From Pseudomonas sp. ADAK18 (GTDB taxonomy: Bacteria; Pseudomonadota; Gammaproteobacteria; Pseudomonadales; Pseudomonadaceae), in the NCBI RefSeq assembly GCF_012935695.1, contig NZ_CP052859.1, forward strand, positions 5,497,001 to 5,561,000: DNA of 64,000 nt. The letters run 5' to 3'. Position 1 is the stretch's first letter; the number at the start of each line of letters is the position of its first letter. Position numbers and translations under genes: made by a program. The notes below the pieces were generated by a model. That model searched no databases and was not told the origin of the DNA. It saw nothing but the letters and a program-made list of their open reading frames with translations. Shown here piece by piece: positions 55,408 to 63,468 of this stretch.

Positions 55408-56280
55408 CTACAGGCTGATCGGCGTGGCTTCAAAGCGGACTCGCGGGTGCGCGATCCGGTCCTGGGCACGCACCAGCTCCAATTCGTAGCTGGCACAGGC
55501 CTGGGTTTCCAGCAGCACTTCATGCACCGCCGCCGCAGTGAACTCGAACGCGGCCAGCAGGCTGTCGCCCAACAGCACCCGCGCCAGGAACAGGCCTGAA
55601 GTCAGGTCGCCCACCCCCACCGGCTGGCGAGGGAATGCCAGCAACGGCCGGCGCAGATGCCAGCTGCCATCGGCAGTCACCAGCAGCATCTCGAATCCGT
55701 CCGGCAGTTTGCCAGGGTAATCCAAGTGTTTGACCAGCACCGCCTTCGGCCCACGGGCCAGCAATGCGCGCGCCATGCCCAGGCAATCGAACAGTGACTG
55801 CGGCTTGCGCCCGGCGAAGCTTTCCAGTTCCAGTTGGTTGGGGCACAGGAAGTCCGCCATGGCGGCCGCTTCTTCCAGCAGAAAATCGCTGACTTCCTGG
55901 GGCACGATGCAGCCTTTTTCCGCATGGCCCATTACCGGGTCGCACAGGTACAAGGCCTTGGGGTTGATCGCCTTGATCCGCGCCACACCGGTAAGGATCG
56001 CCCGGCCCTGGGCCGCGCTGCCCAGATAGCCCGACAACACCGCATCACAGTTGCCCAACTCGCCAATGGCCGCGATGCCTTCCACCAGTGCAGGAATTTG
56101 CTGCGGCGCCAACACTTCTCCCGCCCACTGACCATACTGAGTGTGGTTAGAGAACTGCACCGTGTTGAGCGGCCAGACATTCACCCCGACCCGCTGCATG
56201 GGGAACACGGCGGCGCTGTTTCCGGCGTGGCCAAAGACCACATGGGACTGGATCGCAAGCAGATGAGGGGTACGTTTCAT
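55408..56280 (-). CDS. pdxY: pyridoxal kinase PdxY
   Basis: 290 residues, ribokinase superfamily PdxK/Pdx[46 protein letters not shown] at the N-terminus, [16 protein letters not shown], and the anion-hole/catalytic [15 protein letters not shown]. Phosphorylates pyridoxal in the B6 salvage pathway. Single gene, divergent from the DUF3301 gene. Confidence 0.95.
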   Translation of the reverse strand: MKRTPHLLAIQSHVVFGHAGNSAAVFPMQRVGVNVWPLNTVQFSNHTQYGQWAGEVLAPQQIPALVEGIAAIGELGNCDAVLSGYLGSAAQGRAILTGVARIKAINPKALYLCDPVMGHAEKGCIVPQEVSDFLLEEAAAMADFLCPNQLELESFAGRKPQSLFDCLGMARALLARGPKAVLVKHLDYPGKLPDGFEMLLVTADGSWHLRRPLLAFPRQPVGVGDLTSGLFLARVLLGDSLLAAFEFTAAAVHEVLLETQACASYELELVRAQDRIAHPRVRFEATPISL

Positions 56281-56397
56281 GCGGAAAATGTCCGTAAAGC
56301 CGTTGAAATTCTGGCCGCGCAGTATGCGACTAAACGCAGCCTGTACGACAGACCGAAGACACAGTTAAGCTGGCCGTACTTTGTTGGAGTTCATCGA

Positions 56398-56790
56398 ATG
56401 CTGACCCTGGGAAATATCTTGGTGCTGATGCTACTGGCGACCGGCGCCGCCTGGCTGTGGCACAACCACGGCCTGCGGGAGCGGGCGCTGGAACGGGTCA
56501 AGCAGCATTGCGCCAAGCTCGACATCGAGCTGCTGGACGGTGCCGTGGCGCTCAAACGCATCGGTTTTGTGAAGGATGCCAGCGGTCGCAAGCGGCTGGC
56601 ACGGATTTATAACTTCGAGTTTACCGTGACCGGCGAAGCGCGCCACCCAGGGACTATCACGCAGTTTGGCGCCCACAGTGCGCAAATCGAACTGGCACCC
56701 TACCCGTTCGAGATCAAGACGCCATTACCCAGTGCCGAGGTGATTGAGCTAAGCCAATGGCGCCAGGAGCACGGCAAAAGTCGTCACTGA
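56398..56790 (+). CDS. DUF3301 membrane-anchored protein
   Basis: 130 residues from the ATG at 56398 (GGAG 9 bases upstream). N-terminal membrane helix (MLTLGNILVLMLLATGAAWLW), then the DUF3301 body (LRERALERVKQHCAKLDIELLDGAVALKRIGF...RLARIYNFEFTVTG). Likely inner membrane anchored with a cytosolic domain. Function unknown. Its end overlaps the end of the cobW-like gene by 7 bases. Confidence 0.85.
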   Translation: MLTLGNILVLMLLATGAAWLWHNHGLRERALERVKQHCAKLDIELLDGAVALKRIGFVKDASGRKRLARIYNFEFTVTGEARHPGTITQFGAHSAQIELAPYPFEIKTPLPSAEVIELSQWRQEHGKSRH

Positions 56791-57758
56791 CGACAATCAG
56801 CCAAAGCTCGCTGCAGTTCGGCAACGTCCTGAGCATCACTGAAGATCAGTTCGATGCGTGAATCCCGACGCCACTCACTGGGCTGCCAAGTGAAGGTGGT
56901 GTTATCCACAGCGTTAGCCGAGCGCCAACCTTGCGGGCTGTGGATAACCAGCTTGGCCCGCCGCCAGCTCAGGGATTGCAGCCAGTGTTGCAGGCGTTGC
57001 GGGTCAAATTGCTGACTCGGGTGCCAGCGCCAGCCAATACTCCAGCCACCGTCCTGCGCCTGGCTCAAACAAATCGGCAACGCCAGATCACTCCAGATCG
57101 CCGGTATCTGCGCCAAGCCTTTGGGCACCTCAAACTTATCCACAACCCCGCCCGCCTGAGCGGCCACACCTGGTAACTGCGCCAAGGGCAGTTGTGCCTG
57201 GCGCGTCCAGTAGACCGGGCAGGCAGGCAGTCGCCCTTCAATTGCCAAGCGTTGCACTGCGTCCAGAGACTCATCCTTGTTCAACACCAGCAATCCAGCA
57301 CTGGCCAGCGCTTCCCCTTGCGCATCCGGCAGTGGCTTACCAGCCGCCAGCGCCTGGGCGTCCAGTACCAGCACACAAGGTTGAACAGCCAGGACCTCTT
57401 GCCAGGGTGCTTCACGCAATTGCTTGAGCAACTGAGCCGGATGGCCCAGTCCGGAGGGTTCGATAAACAGCCGGTCTGGCTTGGCCTTACGCAACAAACG
57501 GCCCAGTCCTACCTGGAACGGCGCACCGTTGACACAGCACAGGCAGCCACCCGCCACTTCGCCCAAGGCGACGCCATCGTCATCATGCGTCAGCAGTGCG
57601 GCGTCCAGGCCAATCTGCCCGAACTCGTTGATCAACACCGCCCACCGCTCGTTGGCCGGGCGCTGGGCCAGCAGGTGCTTGATCAGGCTGGTCTTGCCGG
57701 CGCCCAATGGGCCCGCAATCACATGGGTGGGAATGTTCTGCAGCATGGAGGGCATCAT
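56784..57758 (-). CDS. COG0523 (CobW-like) G3E GTPase
   Basis: 324 residues (the ATGs at 57755 and 57746 are alternatives). P-loop GPLGAGKTS, Walker B-like LFIEPSGLG, metal motif GGCLCCVNG, base-recognition LNKDE. COG0523 GTPases insert or shuttle metals, zinc in many cases. Last gene of the dksA2-zigA-DUF1826 unit, 33 bases after DUF1826, so probably Zur-controlled. It differs from ZigA in being shorter and in its C-terminal domain. Its 5' to 3' sequence contains three perfect DnaA boxes. Confidence 0.85.
   Translation of the reverse strand: MMPSMLQNIPTHVIAGPLGAGKTSLIKHLLAQRPANERWAVLINEFGQIGLDAALLTHDDDGVALGEVAGGCLCCVNGAPFQVGLGRLLRKAKPDRLFIEPSGLGHPAQLLKQLREAPWQEVLAVQPCVLVLDAQALAAGKPLPDAQGEALASAGLLVLNKDESLDAVQRLAIEGRLPACPVYWTRQAQLPLAQLPGVAAQAGGVVDKFEVPKGLAQIPAIWSDLALPICLSQAQDGGWSIGWRWHPSQQFDPQRLQHWLQSLSWRRAKLVIHSPQGWRSANAVDNTTFTWQPSEWRRDSRIELIFSDAQDVAELQRALADCRQ
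56902..57144. other. cluster of three perfect DnaA boxes inside the cobW-like gene
   Basis: TTATCCACA at 56902-56910, its reverse TGTGGATAA at 56939-56947, and TTATCCACA at 57136-57144. No AT-rich unwinding region is seen nearby. Confidence 0.6.
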
Positions 57759-57791
57759 TCAGACCGTGTAGAGAGATTTGATCCTACCCGG

Positions 57792-58436
57792 TTATGCCAA
57801 CCAATCCAGCGTCAGAATCAACCGCCGTTCGTTGGCGTTCAGTTGCGGCGACCGGTGGATCAAGCCGAAACCTTCATTGCCGTGCCATTTTTCGCCCTTG
57901 AGCAGCGCCACTTCACCGCAGTGGATTTGCTCGAAACCGCTTTCGGGCTCTGCGTTGGCCTGGCTCAGGTGTCGACGCTCCATCACACCTTCCCGCAACC
58001 ATTGGCTGCCGATACCGGCATAGGTGGTGATCAACCGTACCGGCACATGATCCACATGGAAACGTGGGCACATGGCCTTATCCAATAGGCGCAGACGCAC
58101 GCCAATGCGCTTGGCGCCGAGCAAGCAAGCGAAAGCACTGACCAACCACGACACATCGGCGATAAAGCCTTCATAGCCTTCAAGATCGCTGCAACTGGAG
58201 GCCAATCCCTGTAAGTTCGGCTCCGCATCCTCGCCGCTCAACTCAATGACCAGCGACTCAGCCAAAGGCTCGTTCAACGAAATCAGCAGCTCACCAAACT
58301 CAGCAATGTGCAGGGGCAACTGGCGCTGCCACAAAGCCAGGTTCACGCCGTCTTCCAGGATATCAGCGAGTACCACCGGGGTTTCGCCGGCGGTCTGGCG
58401 GATCACCGGACGCAGTTTCAGGGTCGGTGCCAGCAT
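57792..58436 (-). CDS. DUF1826 protein
   Basis: 214 residues matching DUF1826, found beside COG0523 zinc GTPases in many proteobacteria. Contains a histidine cluster that resembles a 2-His-carboxylate metal site: PRFHVDHVPVRLITTYAG, then KGEKWHGNEGFGLIHRSP, typical of a double-stranded beta-helix (cupin or 2OG-oxygenase-like). Overlaps zigA by one base (TGATG). Probably acts in zinc scarcity; reaction unknown. Confidence 0.83.
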   Translation of the reverse strand: MLAPTLKLRPVIRQTAGETPVVLADILEDGVNLALWQRQLPLHIAEFGELLISLNEPLAESLVIELSGEDAEPNLQGLASSCSDLEGYEGFIADVSWLVSAFACLLGAKRIGVRLRLLDKAMCPRFHVDHVPVRLITTYAGIGSQWLREGVMERRHLSQANAEPESGFEQIHCGEVALLKGEKWHGNEGFGLIHRSPQLNANERRLILTLDWLA

Positions 58437-59644
58437 CAGGCCGCAGCCTCCTCAAACCAGGGGCCAAAGGGGTCTGCCAGCAAGCGCCAACCTTCAACGC
58501 CCATGGCCATTTCGTCGTCAGTCAGCAGGCAATCGTCCAGCTCGGCAGTGAGCTTGGCGAAGTCGATGTTCTGCCCGATAAACACCAGTTCCTGGCGACA
58601 GTCGCCGGTGCTCGGCTGCCAGTTACCCATGATGGCTGCGACACTTTCCTCGTCCTGCGGCCACTGGCTCTTCGGTACAAAACGCCACCAGCGTCCGGCA
58701 AAACCATGACGCATCAGGCCGCCGGCCTGGGACCAACTGCCAGCGTCCTGGTGCTTGCTGGCCAGCCAGAAAAACCCTTTGGAGCGCAGCAACTTGCCGT
58801 TGACCCATGGCCGATCGATGAAGTCGAAGAAGCGCTGGGGATGGAACGGGCGGCGTGCGCGATAAGCGGTAGAAGCGATGCCGTACTCTTCGGTTTCCGG
58901 CACATGCTCGCCACGTAACTCCTGCAGCCAGCCCGGTGCCTGGGCTGCGCGCTCGAAGTCGAAACGGCCAGTGTTGAGGATCTTGGCCAGCGGCACTTCA
59001 CCCATGACCATCGGGATGATTTCCGCCTGGGAATTGAGGCGTTCGAGAATCGCCATCAACTCCTGACGCTCATCACTGCTGATCAGGTCGATCTTGCTGA
59101 TCAGTATCACGTCGGCGAATTCAATCTGCTCGATCAATAGGTCGGTGATGGAGCGTTCATCCTCTTCACCGAGGGTTTCGCCGCGCGACGCCAGGCTTTC
59201 CGCAGCCTGATAGTCGAGCAGGAAGTTCATACCATCAACCACCGTGACCATGGTGTCGAGGCGCGCGATGTCCGCCAGGCTTTGGTCGTTTTCATCGCGA
59301 AAGGTGAAGGTTTCAGCCACCGGCAGCGGCTCGGAAATACCGGTGGACTCAATCAGCAGGTAATCGAACCGACCTTCCTTGGCGAGTTTTCCGACTTCTT
59401 CGAGCAGGTCTTCGCGCAAGGTGCAGCAGATGCAACCATTGCTCATCTCCACCAGTTTTTCTTCGGAACGGTTGAGGGTGACGTCGCGCTGGACCTCGCT
59501 GCCATCAATATTGATTTCGCTCATGTCATTAACGATCACCGCCACCCGCAGGTTTTCGCGGTTGCGCAGAACATAGTTGAGCAGCGTGCTTTTACCGGCG
59601 CCGAGAAAACCGGACAGCACAGTAACGGGGAGACGATTGGGCAT
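58436..59644 (-). CDS. zigA: zinc metallochaperone GTPase ZigA
   Basis: 402 residues. COG0523 GTPase: P-loop [11 protein letters not shown] (about 12-22), metal motif [13 protein letters not shown] (about 70-82), Walker [23 protein letters not shown], and a C-terminal CobW_C domain ([17 protein letters not shown]). Matches ZigA/YciC, made under zinc limitation to supply zinc to client enzymes. Second gene after dksA2 (27-base gap). Confidence 0.92.
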   Translation of the reverse strand: MPNRLPVTVLSGFLGAGKSTLLNYVLRNRENLRVAVIVNDMSEINIDGSEVQRDVTLNRSEEKLVEMSNGCICCTLREDLLEEVGKLAKEGRFDYLLIESTGISEPLPVAETFTFRDENDQSLADIARLDTMVTVVDGMNFLLDYQAAESLASRGETLGEEDERSITDLLIEQIEFADVILISKIDLISSDERQELMAILERLNSQAEIIPMVMGEVPLAKILNTGRFDFERAAQAPGWLQELRGEHVPETEEYGIASTAYRARRPFHPQRFFDFIDRPWVNGKLLRSKGFFWLASKHQDAGSWSQAGGLMRHGFAGRWWRFVPKSQWPQDEESVAAIMGNWQPSTGDCRQELVFIGQNIDFAKLTAELDDCLLTDDEMAMGVEGWRLLADPFGPWFEEAAA

Positions 59645-59671
59645 CAGGTAGTCCTCATCAAGGTTGGCCGG

Positions 59672-60076
59672 TCAAATCGCCCGTTGATGGCGTTCGCGCA
59701 GCTCTTCACGTTCTTTGGCTTCGATACACAGGGTGGCCGTAGGCCGTAGCAACAGGCGCTGTAGGCCAATCGCCTCGCCGGTTTCACGGCACCAGCCGTA
59801 CTCACCGCGGGCCAGGTGCTCCAGGGCGTCATCGATCTTGTCCAGGAGCTTTTTCTCGCGCTCCAGCAGGCGCAATTGCCACTGGCGCTGTTCTTCGGCG
59901 CTGCCGACATCAGCAGGGTCGCTGTTGGGTTCTTGCTCGCGCAGCACCATGAATTCGGCATCGATACGTGCTTGCAGCTCATCGCGCTGGGCCAGCAACA
60001 GTCCGCGGAAGAAACCTTGCTGGGCTTCATTCATGTAATCGTTGGGTGATTGGGCGAGAAGGTCTTGTTCAGTCAT
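59672..60076 (-). CDS. dksA2: zinc-independent DksA paralogue DksA2
   Basis: 134 residues. DksA/TraR fold: N-terminal coiled coil with the DxxDx tip region (NSDPADVGSAEE), then a C-terminal finger region where only two of four Cys remain (GWCRETG and TLCIEAKE, i.e. CxxT...CxxA). This is the signature of P. aeruginosa DksA2, which replaces DksA at RNA polymerase with ppGpp when zinc is scarce. First gene after a perfect Zur-like palindrome 32 bp upstream. Confidence 0.94.
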   Translation of the reverse strand: MTEQDLLAQSPNDYMNEAQQGFFRGLLLAQRDELQARIDAEFMVLREQEPNSDPADVGSAEEQRQWQLRLLEREKKLLDKIDDALEHLARGEYGWCRETGEAIGLQRLLLRPTATLCIEAKEREELRERHQRAI

Positions 60077-60107
60077 GGGCGGGGTTCACGGATCAGGCTT
60101 TCTTTAA

Positions 60108-60122
60108 TGTTATAGTATAACA
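60108..60122. promoter_or_regulatory. Zur-like box between dksA2 and the small exported protein gene
   Basis: TGTTATA-G-TATAACA, perfect 7-1-7 palindrome matching the Zur consensus of gammaproteobacteria (GTTATAnTATAAC). Serves both directions. Confidence 0.85.
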
Positions 60123-60201
60123 ATGCAAATAAGCCAATCCTCGCTTGCTCGCCGCGACGAAGGGCGCAATGCTTGAGCCCATCAATTCCCCGAGAAAGCC
60201 T

Positions 60202-60570
60202 ATGAAATACCTGCTGTGCGGCCTGTTGCTGGTCGCTGCGACACACGCCAGCGCCCAGGCGCCAAGCCTGCTAGCCAGCTGCACTCGCAGCGCCAACCTG
60301 CTGTCGTGTGTGGATGCCGAAGGCAACGCCTATAGCGTCGCCACTGCCGGCAGCACCACGTATTTGCGGGGTTTCGAGGTGATCGGCAAACGCTATTGGG
60401 CCCAGACCAACAGCCGCTATGGGCAACTGACGTTCTTTACCGGGTTGGCGTCCGATGGTGAGGCGTGGGTCGGCTACACGCGGCGGGTGGGCTGGACCAC
60501 CATCAACCGGTTTTCCAGTTCCGGAGGGGCCAGCGCCAAATTTACGTGTAGCCGAATTACCGGCTGCTAA
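60202..60570 (+). CDS. small exported protein of unknown function, probably Zur-controlled
   Basis: 122 residues from the ATG at 60202. Signal peptide about 1-20 (ATHASAQA-PS), mature part of about 100 residues with four Cys (SCTRS, LSCVD, FTCSR and the last residue Cys) that could form two disulfides, and several beta-like aromatic segments (TTYLRGFEVIGKRYWAQTNSRYGQLTFFTG). No His-rich metal site. I do not recognise the family. It is divergent from dksA2 across the Zur-like box and its stop codon overlaps that of amiA on the other strand. Confidence 0.8.
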   Translation: MKYLLCGLLLVAATHASAQAPSLLASCTRSANLLSCVDAEGNAYSVATAGSTTYLRGFEVIGKRYWAQTNSRYGQLTFFTGLASDGEAWVGYTRRVGWTTINRFSSSGGASAKFTCSRITGC

Positions 60571-61778
60571 ACCTGACCTTTCTTCTGCTCCTGGGCCCAA
60601 GCCATATAGCTGTTCACCGGCGGATTCTTCTGGAAGTAACGCTGCAAACCTTCAAACAAACCGTCTGCCACCGCCTGCTGATAGCGCGCCGTGACCAGCC
60701 GCTGACTGTCACGGGCGTTGGAAATGAAGCCCGTTTCCACGAGGATCGACGGCACGTCCGGTGACTTGAGCACCGCGAATCCTGCCTGTTCCACACGTTT
60801 TTGATGCAGCGTGGTGATCCCCGCCAAACTGCCCAGCACCGTGCCACCCAGTTGCAGGCTGGCGGCGATGGTCGCGTTCATCGACATGTCGAGAATCACT
60901 CCGGCCAACATCGGGTCCTTGTCCTTGAGGTTGAGCAAGCTGGTCGCGCCCAACAGGTCGGCACCGTTTTCCCGTTGTGCCATGAAGCGTGCGGTGGCGG
61001 ACGTCGCGCCGCCCTCAGACAAGGCGTAAACCGACGCACCAGAAGCCGTTAGCCGTGGCGCTGCATCTGCATGCACGGAGATAAACATGTCGGCCTTGTG
61101 CTTGCGAGCAATCTCTACCCGCTTGCGCAGCGGCACAAAGAAGTCGTCGTTGCGCACCAGTTTCACGTCAAAGCCCTTCTCGCGTTTCAAGCGTTTGGCC
61201 AGCAATTGGGCGATCGACAACACCACATCTTTTTCCCGCTCGCCCTTGGAGCCAATGGCGCCTGGATCCTTGCCACCGTGGCCGGGGTCGACCACCACGA
61301 TGATGTCGCGCTTGGGGTGAGCCTTGTCTATCGGCCCAGCCAATGGCGCCGCAGCGGCGGCGATCTGCAGAGGCGCCTTCGTGGCGCTGGTCAAATCCAG
61401 TACCAGGCGATGACCCTGGCCGTCCTGTGGCGGCAACAGAAAGCTGTTGAGCTGCATCGGCGCGGCGAGATCCAGGACGATGCGCGTATCACCCTGGCCG
61501 AAATGCCCGGAGCGAATCGAGGTAATGCCGCTATTGGCCAACGCCAGTTGGCTGAAATCACCACTCAGCTTCGAGCCGGAGAGATCAATGATCAACCGCT
61601 CCGGCGCGGTCAGGGAAAAGGTCTTGTACTGCACCGGCCCGCTGAGATCGAACACCAACCGCAACTTGTCATCCGAACGCCATAGGCGGGCATTGCGAAT
61701 CTGCGTGGCCGAAACGCCGAAGGGCAACGTGAATACTGCGCTGGCCAGCAGCAGGTTGAGGAGTTGACGTCTGTGCAT
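60567..61778 (-). CDS. amiA: N-acetylmuramoyl-L-alanine amidase, AmiA/AmiC type
   Basis: 403 residues from the ATG at 61778, where a twin-arginine-like signal begins (MHRRQLLNLLLASAVFTLPFGVSA); the frame extends 13 codons upstream. AMIN domain (about 30-125) for septal localisation, then Amidase_3 (about 165-390) with VVDPGHGGKDPGAIG, the zinc-binding Glu and VHADAA, and VETGFISNARD with the catalytic Glu. Cleaves peptide from glycan during cell separation. Preceded by the second Zur-like box, as in P. aeruginosa where an amidase sits in the zinc-limitation cluster. Confidence 0.93.
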   Translation of the reverse strand: MHRRQLLNLLLASAVFTLPFGVSATQIRNARLWRSDDKLRLVFDLSGPVQYKTFSLTAPERLIIDLSGSKLSGDFSQLALANSGITSIRSGHFGQGDTRIVLDLAAPMQLNSFLLPPQDGQGHRLVLDLTSATKAPLQIAAAAAPLAGPIDKAHPKRDIIVVVDPGHGGKDPGAIGSKGEREKDVVLSIAQLLAKRLKREKGFDVKLVRNDDFFVPLRKRVEIARKHKADMFISVHADAAPRLTASGASVYALSEGGATSATARFMAQRENGADLLGATSLLNLKDKDPMLAGVILDMSMNATIAASLQLGGTVLGSLAGITTLHQKRVEQAGFAVLKSPDVPSILVETGFISNARDSQRLVTARYQQAVADGLFEGLQRYFQKNPPVNSYMAWAQEQKKGQV

Positions 61779-61861
61779 GACATATACCGCGAATGGGGGA
61801 GCGTCCGTACTCGACATGACTGAATAAAAACAAGGGCAGAAAAACCATCGTCGACGTAATA

Positions 61862-61874
61862 GTTATAATATAAC
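61862..61874. promoter_or_regulatory. Zur-like box between amiA and folE2
   Basis: GTTATA-A-TATAAC, 6-1-6 palindrome, 84 bp before amiA and 33 bp before folE2. Confidence 0.85.
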
Positions 61875-61906
61875 ATGTCTTTTTATTTCCAACGATGGAC
61901 CTGCTC

Positions 61907-62803
61907 ATGAATGCGCTGACTCTGCCGGATATCGCCGCGCAGGCTTCACGGCAAGCCTTGCCGCTCGAATGGGTAGGCATGTGCGGCATTGCACTTCCCA
62001 TCCTGATTGACAGCCAGCACCTGAGCGCCAAGGCCGATGCAGGTGTCAGCCTGGACGACGGCGAGGCACGCGGCATTCATATGTCGCGGCTGTACCTGGC
62101 GCTGGAAATGCTAGAGCAAGAAAGCCTGACACCTGCCCTGTTGCGCCAAGTGCTACAGCGCTTCCTCGACAGCCATGAAGGGTTATCCCACAACGCCTAC
62201 CTGCGAATTCATGCGGACTTGCTGCTCAAACGACCAGCCCTGGTCAGTCCATTGGCCGGCTGGAAGTCCTATCCGGTGAGCATCGAAGCACGCCTTGAAA
62301 ACCAGATGTTCCACGTGGAACTAAAAATTGACGTTACCTACTCCTCAACTTGCCCCTGCTCTGCCGCCCTGGCCAGGCAGTTGATTCAGCAGCAATTTAT
62401 CGAGGACTTCGCCAACACCTCGTTGCAACATGAACACGTCCTGACCTGGCTCGGCAGCGCAAACGGCATCGTCGCCACGCCCCACAGCCAGCGCAGCAGT
62501 GCGCAGCTACAGATCCATTTGCAAGACAACCAACAGACGCTGCCACTGACAGAACTGATCAACAATGCCGAAGCAGCCCTCGGCACCGCCGTGCAAACCG
62601 CCGTGAAACGCGCGGATGAACAAGCCTTCGCCTTGGCCAACGGCCAGAACCTGATGTTCTGCGAAGACGCCGCCAGACGCCTTAACCTCGCCTTGAAACG
62701 CTCGGATGCAGTCAAAGCCTTCCACCTGAAAGTGATCCACGCCGAAAGCCTGCACGCGCACGATGCCGTGGCTGAAAGCCGCTGGACGAGACCCTCCAAA
62801 TGA
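61907..62803 (+). CDS. folE2: GTP cyclohydrolase FolE2 (type IB)
   Basis: 298 residues from the ATG at 61907 (MNALTLPDIAAQ); an ATG at 61895 is in frame. FolE2 family: GMCGIALPILI, ISxD-like RGIHMSRLYLALE, and YSSTCPCSAALARQL with the metal-binding Cys. Makes dihydroneopterin triphosphate from GTP, the first step of folate synthesis, using metals other than zinc, so it stands in for FolE in zinc scarcity. Overlaps the ABC ATPase gene by 4 bases (ATGA). Confidence 0.94.
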   Translation: MNALTLPDIAAQASRQALPLEWVGMCGIALPILIDSQHLSAKADAGVSLDDGEARGIHMSRLYLALEMLEQESLTPALLRQVLQRFLDSHEGLSHNAYLRIHADLLLKRPALVSPLAGWKSYPVSIEARLENQMFHVELKIDVTYSSTCPCSAALARQLIQQQFIEDFANTSLQHEHVLTWLGSANGIVATPHSQRSSAQLQIHLQDNQQTLPLTELINNAEAALGTAVQTAVKRADEQAFALANGQNLMFCEDAARRLNLALKRSDAVKAFHLKVIHAESLHAHDAVAESRWTRPSK

Positions 62804-63468
62804 TCACCTGCAAAGCACTGCGCTGGGGCGCTCCCGGTCAACCGCTGACGCCTGCCGTGGATTTCGAACTGGCCCAAGGCAGCCTCACCGGCGTGATCGG
62901 CGCCAACGGCTCTGGCAAAAGCAGCCTGTTGAAAGTCATCGCCGGCTTGCAAAAGCCTCTCGCCGGAAAAGTCATCCTGAATGTTCCACGACGCGGCAGC
63001 CTGTCGTTCCTGCCCCAGCAACAACACCTGGACCGCCAGTTCCCCATCAACCTGCAAGAACTCGTGGCCGCAGGCTTCTGGGGCAGCAAACACACACCGC
63101 AACAACGCAGCCAGCGCCTGCAAGCCGTGTTGGAAGACTGGTGCCTGAGTGGCTTGGAGCACCGACCGTTGATGGCCCTTTCCGGCGGCGAACTGCAACG
63201 TGCCCTGCTCGCCCGCATGAGCCTGGCCGAGGCGCCAGTGCTGCTGCTCGACGAACCCCACGCCGCCCTCGACGAACAAGGCCAAATCCTGCTGTGGAAA
63301 CACATCCACGCCTGGCATGCCGAGGGCCGCACGTTGGTCGTGGTGTGCCATGACCTGGCTGCCGTGCGCCAACATATTCCTCAGGCACTGCTGATCAAAA
63401 GCAGCGGCTGCGTGCTGGCGCCCAGTAAAGAACTGATCCTCCAGCAACCGCAAACGCAGGTGGCGTGA
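62800..63468 (+). CDS. zinc-type ABC transporter ATP-binding protein (ZnuC-like)
   Basis: 222 residues. Walker A GANGSGKSSLLKVIAG, signature LSGGELQRALLARM, Walker B VLLLDEPHAALDE, switch His VVVCHDLAAV. ZnuC/metal-ABC branch. The gene is coupled to folE2 (ATGA) and to the permease (TGATG). No zur gene is attached, unlike the main znu locus of pseudomonads, so this looks like a second metal importer in the Zur regulon. Zinc is the likely substrate by context. Confidence 0.88.
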   Translation: MITCKALRWGAPGQPLTPAVDFELAQGSLTGVIGANGSGKSSLLKVIAGLQKPLAGKVILNVPRRGSLSFLPQQQHLDRQFPINLQELVAAGFWGSKHTPQQRSQRLQAVLEDWCLSGLEHRPLMALSGGELQRALLARMSLAEAPVLLLDEPHAALDEQGQILLWKHIHAWHAEGRTLVVVCHDLAAVRQHIPQALLIKSSGCVLAPSKELILQQPQTQVA

